Origin: Dipteronia dyeriana | Taxonomy: Eukaryota; Streptophyta; Magnoliopsida; Sapindales; Sapindaceae | DNA: 64,000 nucleotides | Direction of reading: 5' to 3' | Assembly: GCA_032871835.1 (NCBI GenBank) | Contig: CM065299.1 | Location: 98,214,652-98,278,651, forward strand | Shown: piece by piece, positions 1 to 12,018 of the stretch | Layout: every line of letters begins with the position of its first letter | How positions within the stretch are numbered: position 1 is the stretch's first letter | The notes under the pieces: model-generated | The model's database searches: none | What the model saw: only the letters and a program-made list of their open reading frames with translations | What the model was told of the DNA's origin: nothing | Position numbers and translations under genes: made by a program

Positions 1-189
1 GATCGATAACTCCCAGTTGGTTCGGGCCTTCTCAGTCGCCCTATTCTTAACTTTGAAGAACTCGCCAATTGAAACTAGCCCTAGCTGAAACTCCCGAATG
101 AGAAGGGTGTCATAGGCAGGGGATCTTTTAAAATGATCCACCCCTGGGACTTTAAATTCCAGCCAGGCTTATCGGGACAAGGATTCGTT

Positions 190-2606
190 TGTCAGAGCTT
201 GTCTTTCCAAATCTTCGATCTTCTGCTCATACGTCGACTTGGACTGCTCCGCTTTCTGCTCGGCCTAGAGCATTGATTCTTGGGCAGAAAACAATAAATT
301 TTAAAGAAATGCAGCCTTCTCTTCTGCAGAAGAAGTCCTCTCATCGGCCTCTATCTACTCCAGACAGTGGTCGGTACAAACTTGGGCAGAACCAACCTTT
401 TATTGATAAGCCGTTTCTACCCGAGCAAGTTGATCCTCACTTTCCTTCAGTTGAGCTTCGACATGCCTTATTCTATCAGCTTGATGTTGTTGCGTCTGTA
501 CCAGCTCAGCGAACTCGGCCACCATCCATAAAGAAGTTCGATTAAAAACCTAACAAGCAAAAGTGAGCAAAACAATTGAAGGATAACTTACATAAGATGC
601 ACCGTTAAAGACGTTCTGAAGACGGTCTGACAGGGAGCCATCCCATAAAAAACTCCAGCGGTCTTCCCATATGAAAGCCCGACATGATGACATCTCCCGC
701 AGTATATCCTGGGGAGAAGGATATGAAGGAACCCCCGATGATTCAGCCCCTTGATCTTCAACCTCGGGGGGAGGAGAGCCTCTGTTAGGCTCTGAAGTTT
801 CCCATCTGTCGAAGCAAGGGAACCCATGTTCGGCTTAAAATTCTCCACATCTACCGACGCTCCAGTACCAACGCTCAGGGGAATGTCAGCCACAATATCT
901 TCATCGCTGGAGTAGATGAAATAGACCACCTGAGGAACCTTGAGAGAGTGAGTTGGAGAGCTAACTGCCTTCCGTTTCTTAGCCCGAGAACGGTGGAGAC
1001 TGAGATCAGTTACGGAATCTTCTTGAGCATCATCTCAGAAGGACTCAAAAAAGTCAGGACCTGAAGGTGCTTGGCTTGCTGAGATGTTACCTTCATCACC
1101 AATATCTGACCGCACATCAGGTCCTTCACCGAGACCCTCATTCTTCCTCTCCCCATCATCAGGCAGTTGAGTCGGGCCACTCAGACCGCTAGTCTCCCCT
1201 ACGGTCGATTGAACAATGTCCTTGGAGACATATTCGGGAACTTGCTCTTCGACCGCATCAGGTTTTTGGTCAGACTCAGGCGGGCCAATGCCGTTATTGC
1301 TCTGACAAGTAGCTTCTTTTCGACTCGCCTAAAGAATAGACTTCACTTGGCGAGCCTGAAGATCGCAGACGATATCTGTATCGTACACTTAGAAGAAAAG
1401 AGGAACCATGTCAGATTATAAAATTAAAAAATAATAATAATAAGAAGGTCACAAAGATCACTTACATCGTCTGCGGTGGCCCAAAATCTGTTTAAAGAAG
1501 CTGAACTCTATCATCTTCGACTTAGTAAAGAGATAGGTCTTGCTCCTCTTTTCCAGAGTGTGAACTGCTGCCCGAGTAAGTTTGGTCAACTCAGTATCGC
1601 TATAATCAATTTTCTTCTTGTTCCATATCTCGGGGGAATAAAAGAAACGGGAGACTTTCAACACCACCCGTGTATCCCCAGATCTGAGGGGAAACTTCAA
1701 GACCGAGACTTCTTTCGGTGAAAAACTAACTATTCTTCAAGAACTAGTTGGATGTAGGGAATCTCCATATGAAACCCCTCTTTTTACAGTCATCAGAGAT
1801 ATCAGCTTCCCGATTCACCTTTGTCCCCTTGGGGACACAACAGTCTGGCGAATTAGATATAAGGAAATAGGTTCATGTCTTGCCAGTTTACCTCAGCGTG
1901 AATAAGTGCCTGATTTCACTCAGGGAGGGCAGCAACAGGTTCTTTCGGCTGAACATGTGCCACATGCACATCAAGATTTTATAGTTGTTCGGGGTAAATT
2001 GGGACGGAGCGATTCCTGCTTCTACTAGAAACCAGACGATGAATAGCTGAAAATGGAGAGTGACACCGCAGCAAAGCATGGATCCATAAATCGCCACCAT
2101 GCCCGGGGGAGGATTTCACGGGCTCTATCACCTGCTGGAATCAAAGTGACCGAATTGGGCAGATCGAATCGGGCGCGATACTTCTCTATTTCATCTTGCC
2201 CGACCACATTCGACTCGGTATCAAATCCACTCGGGCAGTCAGCAGAGAAAGTGAGACTAGATGCCTTGAACGTCTCTTCAACATCATTCTTGTTGACAGT
2301 CTACTCCTTGATCCGAATATCGACCGAGCTGTGCTTACGGACTTCACTTCTGCTTTGATGTTTTCCCATCCTTCGAAGAGGTATCCTGTGATCAGAAATG
2401 TCAGAATCAGAACTAGATGAAGAACTGGATACATAACTAAAAGCGACGCTAGGGTAAAGCCTAGAAACATCAACTTCTAAAAAGAGAGGTTCATCAGTAG
2501 GTATTTCCCCCAGTAATCTTCTAATGCAGGATACCAACTGGAAATTCCCACGTTCTAATGCATCAATAGCGATATTAAAAAGACGATGAAGGGAAGATGG
2601 CTCCAT
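190..2606 (-). pseudogene. Antisense ORF (aORF) of Tat element, gypsy-type transposon domain, degenerate and intron-containing
   Basis: Read on the minus strand from an ATG at 2606. The N-terminal part has an acidic/serine run, then IEKYRARFDLPNSVTLIPAG (2190-2130) and, after a frameshift near 2070, LVEAGIAPSQFTPNNYKIL (about 2020-1960), which fit the Pfam 'putative gypsy type transposon' domain (PF04195 pattern). Further down, 1700-1460 and the stretch below 930 stay mostly open and are rich in charged residues. Two gaps in the frame look like real introns: donor GTAAGTGATC near 1465 with acceptor near 1390, and donor GTAAGTTATC near 587 with acceptor near 548. At least two frame breaks mean no full product. 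Its function in the family is unknown. Confidence 0.6.
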
Positions 2607-3098
2607 TAATACTAATCTTGAATAAAATTTGATGCAAGATCTTCAACGGAGAATCACGACCTTCACCGTAAAGAAATATGGGTTTGAGAAATTTTTCTGC
2701 TGAAAATTGTTGAGAATGAACCAACACTGTCACTCAGTGAAGATTTTTAAGAGATGATGGCACGAAACCCTAGAATTTCAAGGTGGGAAAAACGATGGGG
2801 TTTGATGACATAGAGGGTGCATGGGGAAACGCGTGAGTCATTTCTCATAAATGATATCGAAAAACGAAGAGACAAGAGACACGTGTCAAAAAGAAAACTG
2901 GCTTTCGCCGTCAGAACTCCAAAACGTCACCGTCATTAAAGAACTCACGTGAGGAGGCAAATCGAATTTACAGGGGCACCATTAAGATACGTCATTATGA
3001 TAAGACATTTACTCGGGTAGTGAAAAGATATTGAAAAACTGATTAAAATACTTTTGCCCGAAATAACCCTGTTCAGCAAAAATATTTTAAGGGGGTAT

Positions 3099-3978
3099 TG
3101 TCATATGTGAATTTTATCATACTTACACGTCATCAACAAAGAGGATAAATTGCTAGGTGGACATCCGAATAGGCATTCAGAAAATATTCTACAAGACATC
3201 ACCGAAGTAAGTAAGTAGATGTTGAACAAAACCTACTCAGAGTCAATCGACATCATATACTACTTGGGATCAGCTAACGACACTCGGGACTGGTTAAATG
3301 ACCTTTCTACTCGGGATCAAATGATGTTACTCGGGACCAGCGAGTATTATCCTTACTCGGGACAAATATGAAGAAAACTGAATAAAAAAGTCTAGCGCTT
3401 AGTTCAGACGGATTAAGCCATTAAGTACACGAAGATATCCATATCAAGAAGGAATCCCAATGAGAACAAAATACTGAGCTGGAAGGGTTCCCAATCAAGT
3501 AACAACTTTATTTCTTTAAAAGACTACGCTCTCATAAGGAAACAAGTTCAAATTGGACTACATTACTAGAATCCCATCCGATTTCAATACAAGACTCCGA
3601 AACAGGAAAGAAGACAGTCCGCTTCAAGCAAGTAATCATAATTAAATACAAAGATCTATTACTTGTACAAAGCAGATTATAGTTCTATAAACATTTAATT
3701 AGACTCATAATCTCGTAAAAAAAGAAATATAGATAGCAATCATAAAAAAATACAGAGAGAAAAAAAAGAGATCGGGAGCTTGTAATATTATAAATTCATA
3801 GTGGATTTTGGCTCGGTTGATCATTCAACCACCCGTGGACGTTTCTCCGGTCATCGGAGTTTTACCACTTAAAAAACTCGTGTCTTGGTTACTTTCTCAT
3901 TCTTTTTCTCTTTGAAATTACAACCGAAATCCAATCATTGTTGGCTTTTCTGATACAACCCAGAAACCGACGTCAACA
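3099..3978 (+). repeat. 3' LTR of the Tat element
   Basis: 880 bp, TG...CA ends, with the inverted termini TGTCATA / CGTCAACA. It contains several copies of a CTCGGGAC-type motif (3280-3365) and, near its right side, the stretch CACCCGTGGACGTTTCTCCGG (split here only as a landmark, 3830-3850) typical of a U5-proximal region. It is clearly homologous, roughly 80% by eye, to the LTR at 43938-44813, which lies in the opposite orientation. Confidence 0.8.
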
Positions 3979-4887
3979 CAACTAATTTAGGTATTTATCA
4001 ATATAGATTATAGAACACCTAATTAACAACCTTATTGCTTTTCTTCTTTCTATAATAAAATTTCCAAGGTGTTTAGATATAAATAAAAGTGTTAATTCTT
4101 TTAGTATAGTGTTAATAATTGGATAAGGATGATCTCATAAATATTTATATTGATCTTTATAGATTTAGTAACGTTTTTAATCGACGGTAAAGATTTTATT
4201 CTATTATTATTTTTAAATTGTATTATATTATCTTAAATTGTTTTAGTTATGCACGAAACTCAAATTATCTTTATCCAAATCTTCAACTTTGATAGCTACT
4301 CCATAATTAAATAATTGAAATTGAAACGGGTCTAGAAGGAGCAACAAATCTACATGTAATCGAGTATTTGAGTGTGCAAATTAAATATAGTGACAACCGA
4401 CATATTGCTACCAGAGAGAGAATGTCAATGTTAAACAAGCACGCAACTACCGATTAACTCTACGTATGTACGTATTTCTCTCACGCATTTATCCATGCAA
4501 ACACAACACACAAATTTATATATTTACATTTCCACGACTCCATCCCATTGTTATTGCAGCTGACTTCAAAATATTCACTGCAAAGGTCTGCACATCTTTC
4601 ATTTTCACGTCTTTAGATTCAAACTCTGATTAATTTATAGACAAGATGAGACTGATAAATCTCCTCATAAATTATTTATGCACCAAAACGTACCCTCGAA
4701 AAACTCTGTTTAACTTCTCACTCTGCTGTCTTTGCATAAATCATCAATATACGACAGAGAATTCTTATGGTCCACATCGATCCAGACGCACATCATCATG
4801 ACAATTTTTACTTGTAGGACCGCATGTCCTTTTAAACCTTTAATTTATGTGCATCTTGATTTTTTTTATTTTTTATTTTAACTTCAA
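3979..4887. other. AT-rich intergenic DNA, no gene seen
   Basis: No coding frame, RNA gene or clear repeat boundary recognised between the 3' LTR and the next transposon. Confidence 0.6.
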
Positions 4888-5873
4888 GAGTGCGTTTGGT
4901 GTGCCATTAGCACGGGACGAGACAGAAAAGCTTGGAACAAAAACCATAAAAACTTGTCTCACCTCATACACTCGAGTCAGACTTGTCCCATGTATGAGAT
5001 AAGTCACGAAAAGACATTTTTACCCTCAAAACTTTTTAAATTTATAAAATTATCAACTATATAAAAAAAAACTAACCCTGAAATCAGGGTTTCATTCTCA
5101 CTCACTCATCATCGGCCGCTTTTATCTATCTCTCAGACCCACCGACTGCAGATCCATCTTCGTCGGGGTCACGCGAACTCCCCGTCGATGCCACTAGCAG
5201 TAGCTTTTGTCTTTCTTCTTCAAAACCAGGTTTGTGTTTTTCTCAGATTTTATCTTTTTTCTTTAGTGTTATTTTCGTAATAGTTTTTCATCCTCTCGTC
5301 ACACAAAAACAGCCGCCGGCGCCTCTCATATCTCACCCCACAACTTGATTCACTTTGTCTCCAATTCAGGCACTGTCGCTACCGCTGTCCAACCAAAATC
5401 GATTTCTCTCTCACCTCTCATTAACTTGAGTGGGTTACTCGGTAAGTCTCTCTCATCTCTCAACTCAAAATCACTTGTTATCTTTTTATTTATCTCAGAT
5501 TCTTTTCTGATTCATTATTATTTTCAACTAATAATCTGATTATTTTTGTGAAATCCATGATTAGTTTAGCTAAATGATTTGACTTAATAAATGGTTTTGG
5601 CGGTGTAGTTCTTTTCACTTCAATTCATTTATAGTAATCAGATTTTAGGTGTCGAGTTTGTCGAGGGACTTTGTTGAATGAGGAGACCTATAATTAGTCT
5701 GGTGTCGTTTTTGGGTGTCCTATTCTGCTCTATTTTGGTGGATTTGGGTGTTTTTTCTTTCTTTGTGTTGGGTGTTGAGTCTGAGGTGTGGTCCTATGTT
5801 CGTTTTCTTTGTTTGTTGGGTCTTTTGTTCTTTGGTTGTTGGTTGTTGTTTTCCCCCAGTTTTGGGAACTGTT

Positions 5874-5920
5874 TTCTTGTTGCCTTTCATTCATAATTTT
5901 CTTAAGCAATAACTTTTTTT
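5874..5920 (+). repeat. 47-bp direct repeat, copy 1
   Basis: Contains TTGCCTTTCATTCATAATTT and recurs at 7591-7638 with about three differences. The two copies bracket exactly the segment that holds the KIN17 and mTERF fragments. Confidence 0.85.
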
Positions 5921-5924
5921 CGCT

Positions 5925-6747
5925 GGTAAGTGCAAGGTCGAATAGACTCCCGAGGGCTGGTTCATCACTTATATTGATAGGGATTTTGAGACCCTTTTTA
6001 AAGAGAAGTTGAAAAAATAGAGAATCAAATTGGATTAGGTTGAGGAGGAGAAGCAATAGAGGGAGATCAGGAAGCAGATTGAGATGACTCTTGCTGAGCA
6101 CCTATCAACTACAATTCCCAATTCCGATTCCGATAATAACCCACCAATGGATTTCAATTTGGAGGTTGATGCTGGGGTCAAGATTGGATTTTTACTTGGT
6201 GGTTCATCATTGTTAAACAAAGATAATAGCACCATTGCTACTAATACCACCACTAGTAGTAAATTGATCTTTGAAGAGCTTGATAATGATACTACCAAAA
6301 AGATTGACAAAACCAACAAAGCTAACGGTAAAGTTTGCCTTAGAGGAGTTGATGAGAGAGGAAGAGAAGGCCAAGGAGAAAATGTACAGGAAAAACTATT
6401 GGTTGTGTGAGGGAATCATTGTCAAGGTTATGAGCAAGCCATTGGCTAACAAAGGGTATTATAAGCAGAAGGGTGTTGTGAGGAAGGTCATTGATAAATA
6501 TGTTGTAGAAATAGAGACGCTTGATAACAAGCATGTGTTGAGGGTTGATCAGGATGAGCTGGAGACTATCATTCCACACATTGGTGGTTTAGTCAAGATT
6601 GTTAATGGGGAGTATCGTTGTTCAAATGCAAGGTTAGTGGGAGTCGATACGAATAAATTTTGCGCCAAAGTGAAGATAGAGAAGGGTGTATATGATGGGA
6701 GAGTGCCTAATGCCATTGACTATGAGGATATATGCAAACTTGCCTAG
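5925..6747 (+). pseudogene. KIN17 (DNA/RNA-binding, KOW domain) pseudogene, C-terminal two thirds
   Basis: Translation in one frame from 5925 gives GKCKVE-stop-TPEGWFITYIDRD, the end of the KIN17 N-terminal region, with further in-frame TAG codons near 6018, 6036 and 6057. The reading frame then stays open from 6084, shifts once near 6330, and continues to 6747 as a well-kept C-terminal domain with YWLCEGIIVKVMSKPL, GYYKQKGVVRKVIDKY and NARLVGVDTNKFCAKVKIEK, ending in YEDICKLA as in plant KIN17. KIN17 is a nuclear DNA/RNA-binding protein linked to replication, repair and splicing. The zinc-finger N-terminus is missing; homology starts within a few bases of the end of a 47-bp direct repeat. 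No introns appear. Four stops plus a frameshift make this a pseudogene, though the last 130 codons are clean. Confidence 0.9.
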
Positions 6748-7085
6748 TGAGTTTTACTCTCTATAGAGCATTCACTTTGATATGTTACCATGTATTGAAT
6801 TTTTTTTTGCTGCTGATTCCAAGCACATGGTCTTCTTTCAATCATTGTGTTTTCATTTTCATGAATGTTTAATTAACTTTCATGAACCAAATAGAAACAC
6901 CTTTCCATTATCCTTATGTATATATATAGTTTTTAGAGTTAGCATTGTATATTGCTTAATGTTTTGATGGTTGATTGATGTACACTTTGTATGCAAAATG
7001 TTTTTACTTTAAATTCGTGTATAGGCAGTATTGGATTTAAATATGTTATCCAAAAACGCTTTCATATGATCCTGAGGTAACCTCT

Positions 7086-7509
7086 TTGTCCAAACTGGAG
7101 TTTTTTTTGTACTCTAAAGTCTTTTCAAGATATGACCTTGCTGATATTGTATCCAAGCATCCCCCAGTTTTAGCTAGAAGCTTAGAAAACCATATAATTA
7201 CTAATTTTAACTACCTCAGTAATTTGCATGAATCTCAGGAGAGTACCATTGTTTCTATTAAACTCAAATCCCTTTTACTCTTATCATGATTTACAAACTT
7301 TTATGGCACCTAAAGTTAACATGTCACTAGAGTATGGTGTGCCCAAATCCAATATTTTCATGTGTATGAATTATTGGTCTTACTCGTCAAGAATATATGG
7401 GAAAGTCTTTAAAGAGGTTATGGAGGAAGTGAAGATAATGAGTATCAATCCTTTGAGATCACAATTTCTTGAGGCAATAAGTTTAAGAACAACATTAAGC
7501 AGATTGTAG
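7086..7509 (+). pseudogene. mTERF-family gene fragment
   Basis: Two overlapping frames give the repeat pattern of plant organellar mTERF proteins: DLADIVSKHPPVLARSLENH, then FMAPKVNMSLEYGVPKSNIF and FKEVMEEVKIMSINPLRSQF followed by LEAIS. A frameshift near 7255 separates them. mTERF proteins are helical-repeat nucleic-acid binders that act on mitochondrial and plastid gene expression. Only about 130 codons are present, without a start, so this is a captured or decayed fragment. It lies inside the TIR element, 340 bp after the KIN17 pseudogene and on the same strand. Confidence 0.75.
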
Positions 7510-7590
7510 TAGGAGGGCAAAGTCAATATGCTTAAGAGGTGAGGTTGGTCTCAGGAAGACTTCTCATAAGCATTCCTGAAGTATCCACGG

Positions 7591-7638
7591 TTCATGTTGC
7601 CTTTCATTCATAATTTTCTTAATCAATAACTGTTTTTT
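7591..7638 (+). repeat. 47-bp direct repeat, copy 2
   Basis: Second copy of the repeat at 5874-5920; the AT-rich right arm of the transposon follows. Confidence 0.85.
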
Positions 7639-8312
7639 TGTTATATTACATTAACTTTTTTGTTGGATCATGTTATTAAGTATTATCCGTAATTTACTAT
7701 TATGTGAAAAGAAAAGATATGCGATTGAATAATTAAAACTTACAATCGTAGATCATGAGTATTATTTACATGTAATTACTAATTACATGTATCTAAAATA
7801 TATTTTTCTTTTCCATTATTCACAATTACGAGTATGTAAAATTGAATAATAATTTTATTTTAAAAAAATTGAGGGAATGACCATAATATTATTAATTGAT
7901 ATTATTATTAAAAAAAGTTGAGGGAATGACCATAATAATATTATTTTTATTTGAAAAAAAATAGCATGTCTTCTAACAAATTATTAATTTATTTATTTTT
8001 TAATTACAATATTATTATTTTTATTAAATATGATATATAAAAATATTTATTTAATAAAATAAAATAAATATTGACTTGTCCTGTCCCATATGTCACTATT
8101 ATATGGTAACAAACATTTTACTGAACAAAAAGGACACTCTGGTCATTTGAACCTCTTGTCTCGTCCTGTCCTAGCCATACCAAGCATATAACAGTATAGT
8201 GAACAGTTATGTCACAGACCTACCAAACACAATATAGAAGTATAGAACAGTCTGTTCTGTCATGTCTCGTCCCACATTGTCCTGTCTCATATCCTTGCAA
8301 AACGCACCCTAA

Positions 8313-8706
8313 GGCCCCGTTTGGTGCACATGATTGGATTGGATTGGACTATTTCATGGGATTATATATGATTGGATTGGACTGGACTGGACTAAATTGA
8401 TATCATGCTGTGTTTGAAGAAACGTGGGACTGGACTGAATTAAGATCATGTTTTATTTTGTAAAACATGGGATTAGATTAAATTTGATAATATTTTGAAA
8501 TTGAATAATAAATTATTGAAATATGTATTTAAAGAAAATAAATGTTTTAATTTATATATTATTAAAGTAATATATATACACACACATGTGGGACTATTAA
8601 GAGAAATTAGGATTGATATAATTTCGATCCTTAATAATCGAATGGATAAAAAATTAGTATTTGTCATATGTTTGGTACAATTTTTGATTGGATTAATATA
8701 TATATG

Positions 8707-8741
<35 letters not shown>

Positions 8742-9105
8742 ATCATATTATTACTTTTTTATTAAAAGTAAAGTTATAGTATATAATTTATTAAAATTAT
8801 TTTTTAAGAATTTTTTTTTTTTTAAAGTGAACTAACATAAATGAATATAAGAATAAATTAAATTACAACTTATGTATGAAATTATTATAAATTAAAAAAA
8901 AAAGATAATGAACAGAAAAGATAGAAAAAAAGAGAGAGATGGTTTTAGTCTCAGGACTAATAAACCCACCAATATAGGTGGGTTTATTTAGTCCCATATT
9001 GATGGGACTGTTGGGTACTGTTGGAAGATAAAATCTCAGTCTCATGCGGTTGCCAAACGCAAAATTATGACTAAATTAGTTCAAACTCAAGCAACAAACA
9101 GGGCC
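8313..9105. mobile_element. PIF/Harbinger (Tourist-like) MITE
   Basis: 793 bp. Left end GGCCCCGTTTGGTGC and, reversed, right end GGCCCTGTTTGTTGC are imperfect inverted repeats flanked on both sides by TAA (8310-8312 and 9106-9108). Sub-terminal DNA has repeated ATTGGATTGGACT units. It contains a (TA)n(TG)n tract near 8698-8741. No coding capacity. It abuts the right end of the preceding transposon and shares its TAA. Confidence 0.85.
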
Positions 9106-9579
9106 TAAGTGTATATGACCGGCATATATGTGCAGGGTCGGCTCTGGATATAGACCCAAGAGGCGAGCGTCGAGAGCCCCTGTTCTTTAAGGTATTTTTA
9201 TTTTAGATTCGAGTGGAGTTTTATTTTTTAAAGAAAAAATCAATTAATATATCAATTATCACTTAAAACGGCTACCAAAAAAATATTTATATACAGTCCA
9301 TATGTTTTTTTTTGTTAAAAAATAGTCATTAAAGAAACAAAATCTTTATTAAATTGTAAATTGCAATTCATTATCAGAGTCAGACATTCGAGAATTGTAT
9401 TTTTTAGAGTTGTACATGTTGGTGTATCTACGTGAAAGAGTTTTAGTTTTAGTTTGTATTTTTTTAATAATTGAATTTTAGAGACACTTAAATTGAAATT
9501 CAATGATTTCTGATTAATCACGTAACTATACAAGTTAGTAGATTATAAATTAAAAGAGAGGAATCAAAGCTTATACTCT
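9106..9579. other. AT-rich DNA with one hAT-type terminus
   Basis: CAGGGTCGGCTCTG at 9133-9146 resembles the inverted end of the hAT element at 13147-13603, but no matching second end or 8-bp duplication was found, so it is probably a truncated relative. The rest is AT-rich with no gene. Confidence 0.45.
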
Positions 9580-9864
9580 TTATGGATGTAGTTGGGGATG
9601 GACATTTCCTCCCATGGGGCCTCACTCTCACTTGGAGACAAATTTTGCCTCCAAAATCTAAATGGGGGTTTACCCCCATCCCATTCCCTCATTCCCCCAT
9701 TTCTTTAATAGGGGTAGGGGTGAGGTTGAGGGTGGAGCCACATTTCTTCCATTTCCCCATATATGTATATATACTTTTTATTTCTTAAAAAATAATAATT
9801 ATCTCTATTACTCATTTACTTTCTATCAATTTCTTCCATTTTCCTATATTTATTTATATGTAAT

Positions 9865-12018
9865 GAAAGTTCCATAAAAACGTGTGTGTCTAAACCTAGG
9901 AGGGGGGTGAATAGGTTTTAATCAAGTCAATTACCAATTTTTCTTGATTAGTCAATATTCAAAATTCACCCAATAAAACAAACATACAACATCAAATGTA
10001 CGGTGCGGAAATATAAATAACACAAGATGTATACGTGGAAACCCTCCAAATGGGAAAAACCACGGGCTGTTAAGTGCGTCACACTCAGTCACAGAAATCC
10101 ACTATATGAATAAAAGGTTACACCCTCAAGTGATTCTCGGACTCTCATTCTCGACAACCTCAAGCTATAGACACCGTCACTCACCACTCTTGGTTCAGTG
10201 CCTAGTGATATGCCCTGATACACTACTCTTGGCGTGAACGCCTCCTACTCTACCCCCTTGGGCCTTTTGTAGTGGCACCCGACTAATTGCTTGTCCACCC
10301 ACCCTTGGTTGCAAGACTTCCCTTGCCTGTGCAACTTCACACCAAAGCCACAAGACTTGACTCAATGAAGAGTTCAACAACCTATGTGAATACGATGAAA
10401 TGTTCAAACATGCAAATAATGTTAGGCAAAACACTAAATACTTATATAGGAATTTAAGAATGTCACTAAGTACAATTCCTAGATATCAATGTCTAAATTA
10501 ATGTTCATAAAGACTTAACTAGATATAGTTATACAACATTATATCCTAGTTATCAAACAATACCATTTCAACATACGTTGTCATTAAGCATGTCATGGTC
10601 ATTAATACAATCATCAAAATGCAATTAATATGACATAATCAATAATGTCTAAATGCAATGCATAGAGACTTAGCAAGAATGGCAAATGTCCTCAATTCAA
10701 GCTATCAACAAACAAACCCAATCATGTTATCAAGACTCTTAAATATATGCAATAACTAAAGTCTAGGTATTTAATCATGCAATAAACACCTAATCTAGAG
10801 TAAGAAAAACAATAAAACATATTCAATGAAGTTCTTACTTACCTAGTTATGAAACCAAGAACACCCATGCTCATATGATGAAGAATGATGCAAGATGGAG
10901 ATGAGTTTTATGTTTGGAGAGTTAATCAAGCTTTAATGAAGCTTTCTCTCTCAATAAGCTCTCTCTCTCACTCTAGGGTTCGTTTTTTAAAGTCATTCAA
11001 ATGAAGAAAATGAGTTAAGGATGTATTTATAATGCCCAAGTGAAATGATATCGTTTTGGATGAAGAAAATAAAGTTTCGTCACGACCGCTGTGCATGCCT
11101 CAGCCTAGGCAAGTGTTCAGACTGCGGTCTTGTGCAGCACGGCACGGCTGGACATTACCGCTGCCTAGGTTGCTTGCTAGGCATGGCACCAAAAGTGGTC
11201 TAGGCCGCGGTACACGCCAGACAGCACAACAATTCGAGCTTCGAGCGACCCAAAACATGACCAAACGACATCCAAAGTATAATATACCATGGGAAAGGTA
11301 TGGAAGTATACTTCCTACTACAATTTACAAAACATGATTTGGAGGTCTGTAGAAAAAGCTATGATTATTTTAGTGACCAAATGTCAGAAACAGACAACAA
11401 CAGAGATGCCCTGTTTTTATGGTCACTTTGGAGATTTTCAAACCAATCCAAACGGTCGTGAAATATTACAAATAATATACCGTTGGAAAGGTATGTGTGT
11501 CTAGTTTGTAGAAAAATTTTCAAAACTCATTTTGAATAATTGTATAAAAAGATATGATCAGAAGACCATACAAATATCAGTTTTGAAAAACATTTAAATC
11601 ATTGAAATACACTCTTTTGAAACTAGACACCTTACTCCATATAACCAACCCAAGAGAAGATTGAGACCTTCTCATATGGTCACTCAACGCGCTAAAACAA
11701 GCACACCATCGTGCAAGCGCGAACACAACACAATACCACACTTAAATCTATAAATGAAGTTCAAGTGTGATTGTGAAGAGATACACACATATAAACAGTA
11801 TCAACACAAATGCAAGATCAACAAAGCATACATGAGGTGTGTGTGTGTGCACCTAAACTCTTCAAGAGGTAAAGTCAAGTGAATATATCTTTTGCTCTTG
11901 AATTCATGGAGATGCTTGGAAGCTTGCCAATGAGGTCCTAAGCTACCCATTACACAATCATCTCCAATGTGGTGTAGTTTTACATGAAATAAGTCAATCA
12001 TAAAATTGAGGTCCTTAC
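9865..12018. mobile_element. Unclassified 2.15-kb repeat nested in an older repeat
   Basis: ATGTAAT occurs at 9858-9864 and again at 12019-12025, suggesting a 7-bp target duplication. The inside starts with a CCTAGGAGGGGGGTGAATAGG-like block (9895-9915) and a region with an ACGTGGAAACCC stretch near 10033, both common in plant dispersed repeats. Short open frames (for example 11056-11337) show no known domain. The DNA on both sides (9580-9864 and 12026-12350) is rich in GGGG/CCCC runs and could be the two arms of the host repeat. Superfamily unknown. Confidence 0.4.

Larger units (their letters stand above)
1..3978 (+). mobile_element. Ty3/gypsy Tat-lineage LTR retrotransposon, 3' part
   Basis: The right end of a retrotransposon whose left part lies outside the window. 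A purine-rich tract (about 3083-3096) sits directly before an LTR that opens with TGTCATATG at 3099 and closes with CGTCAACA at 3978, so the element reads on the + strand and this is its 3' LTR. Upstream lies a long coding remnant on the opposite strand with the 'putative gypsy-type transposon' domain. An antisense ORF between integrase and 3' LTR is a known trait of the Tat lineage, which is the basis for the lineage call. No gag, protease, RT or integrase is visible here. The ORF is broken, so this copy is dead. Confidence 0.75.
4888..8309. mobile_element. Non-autonomous TIR DNA transposon (PIF/Harbinger-like) carrying gene fragments
   Basis: The left end GAGTGCGTTTGGTG (4888) is matched by the reverse complement of the right end, GGGTGCGTTTTGCA (ending 8309). 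Flanking trinucleotides are CAA and TAA, consistent with a decayed 3-bp TAA target duplication. Behind both ends come copies of a GGGAC/GAGACA motif. About 400 bp at each side is shared with the element at 59834-61111, in the opposite orientation, which proves a family. The inside, however, differs: here it holds a KIN17 pseudogene and an mTERF fragment. No transposase is visible. Superfamily assignment rests on TIR style and TSD length only. Confidence 0.65.

Noticed and set aside
189..545. 118-codon + strand open frame at the left edge
   Set aside because: It is the shadow of the charged C-terminal part of the antisense transposon ORF on the minus strand; no known domain.
5678..5912. Hydrophobic small frames (Phe/Leu/Val-rich) before the KIN17 pseudogene
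   Set aside because: Arise from a G/T-rich stretch inside the transposon; could mimic membrane proteins but show no family pattern.
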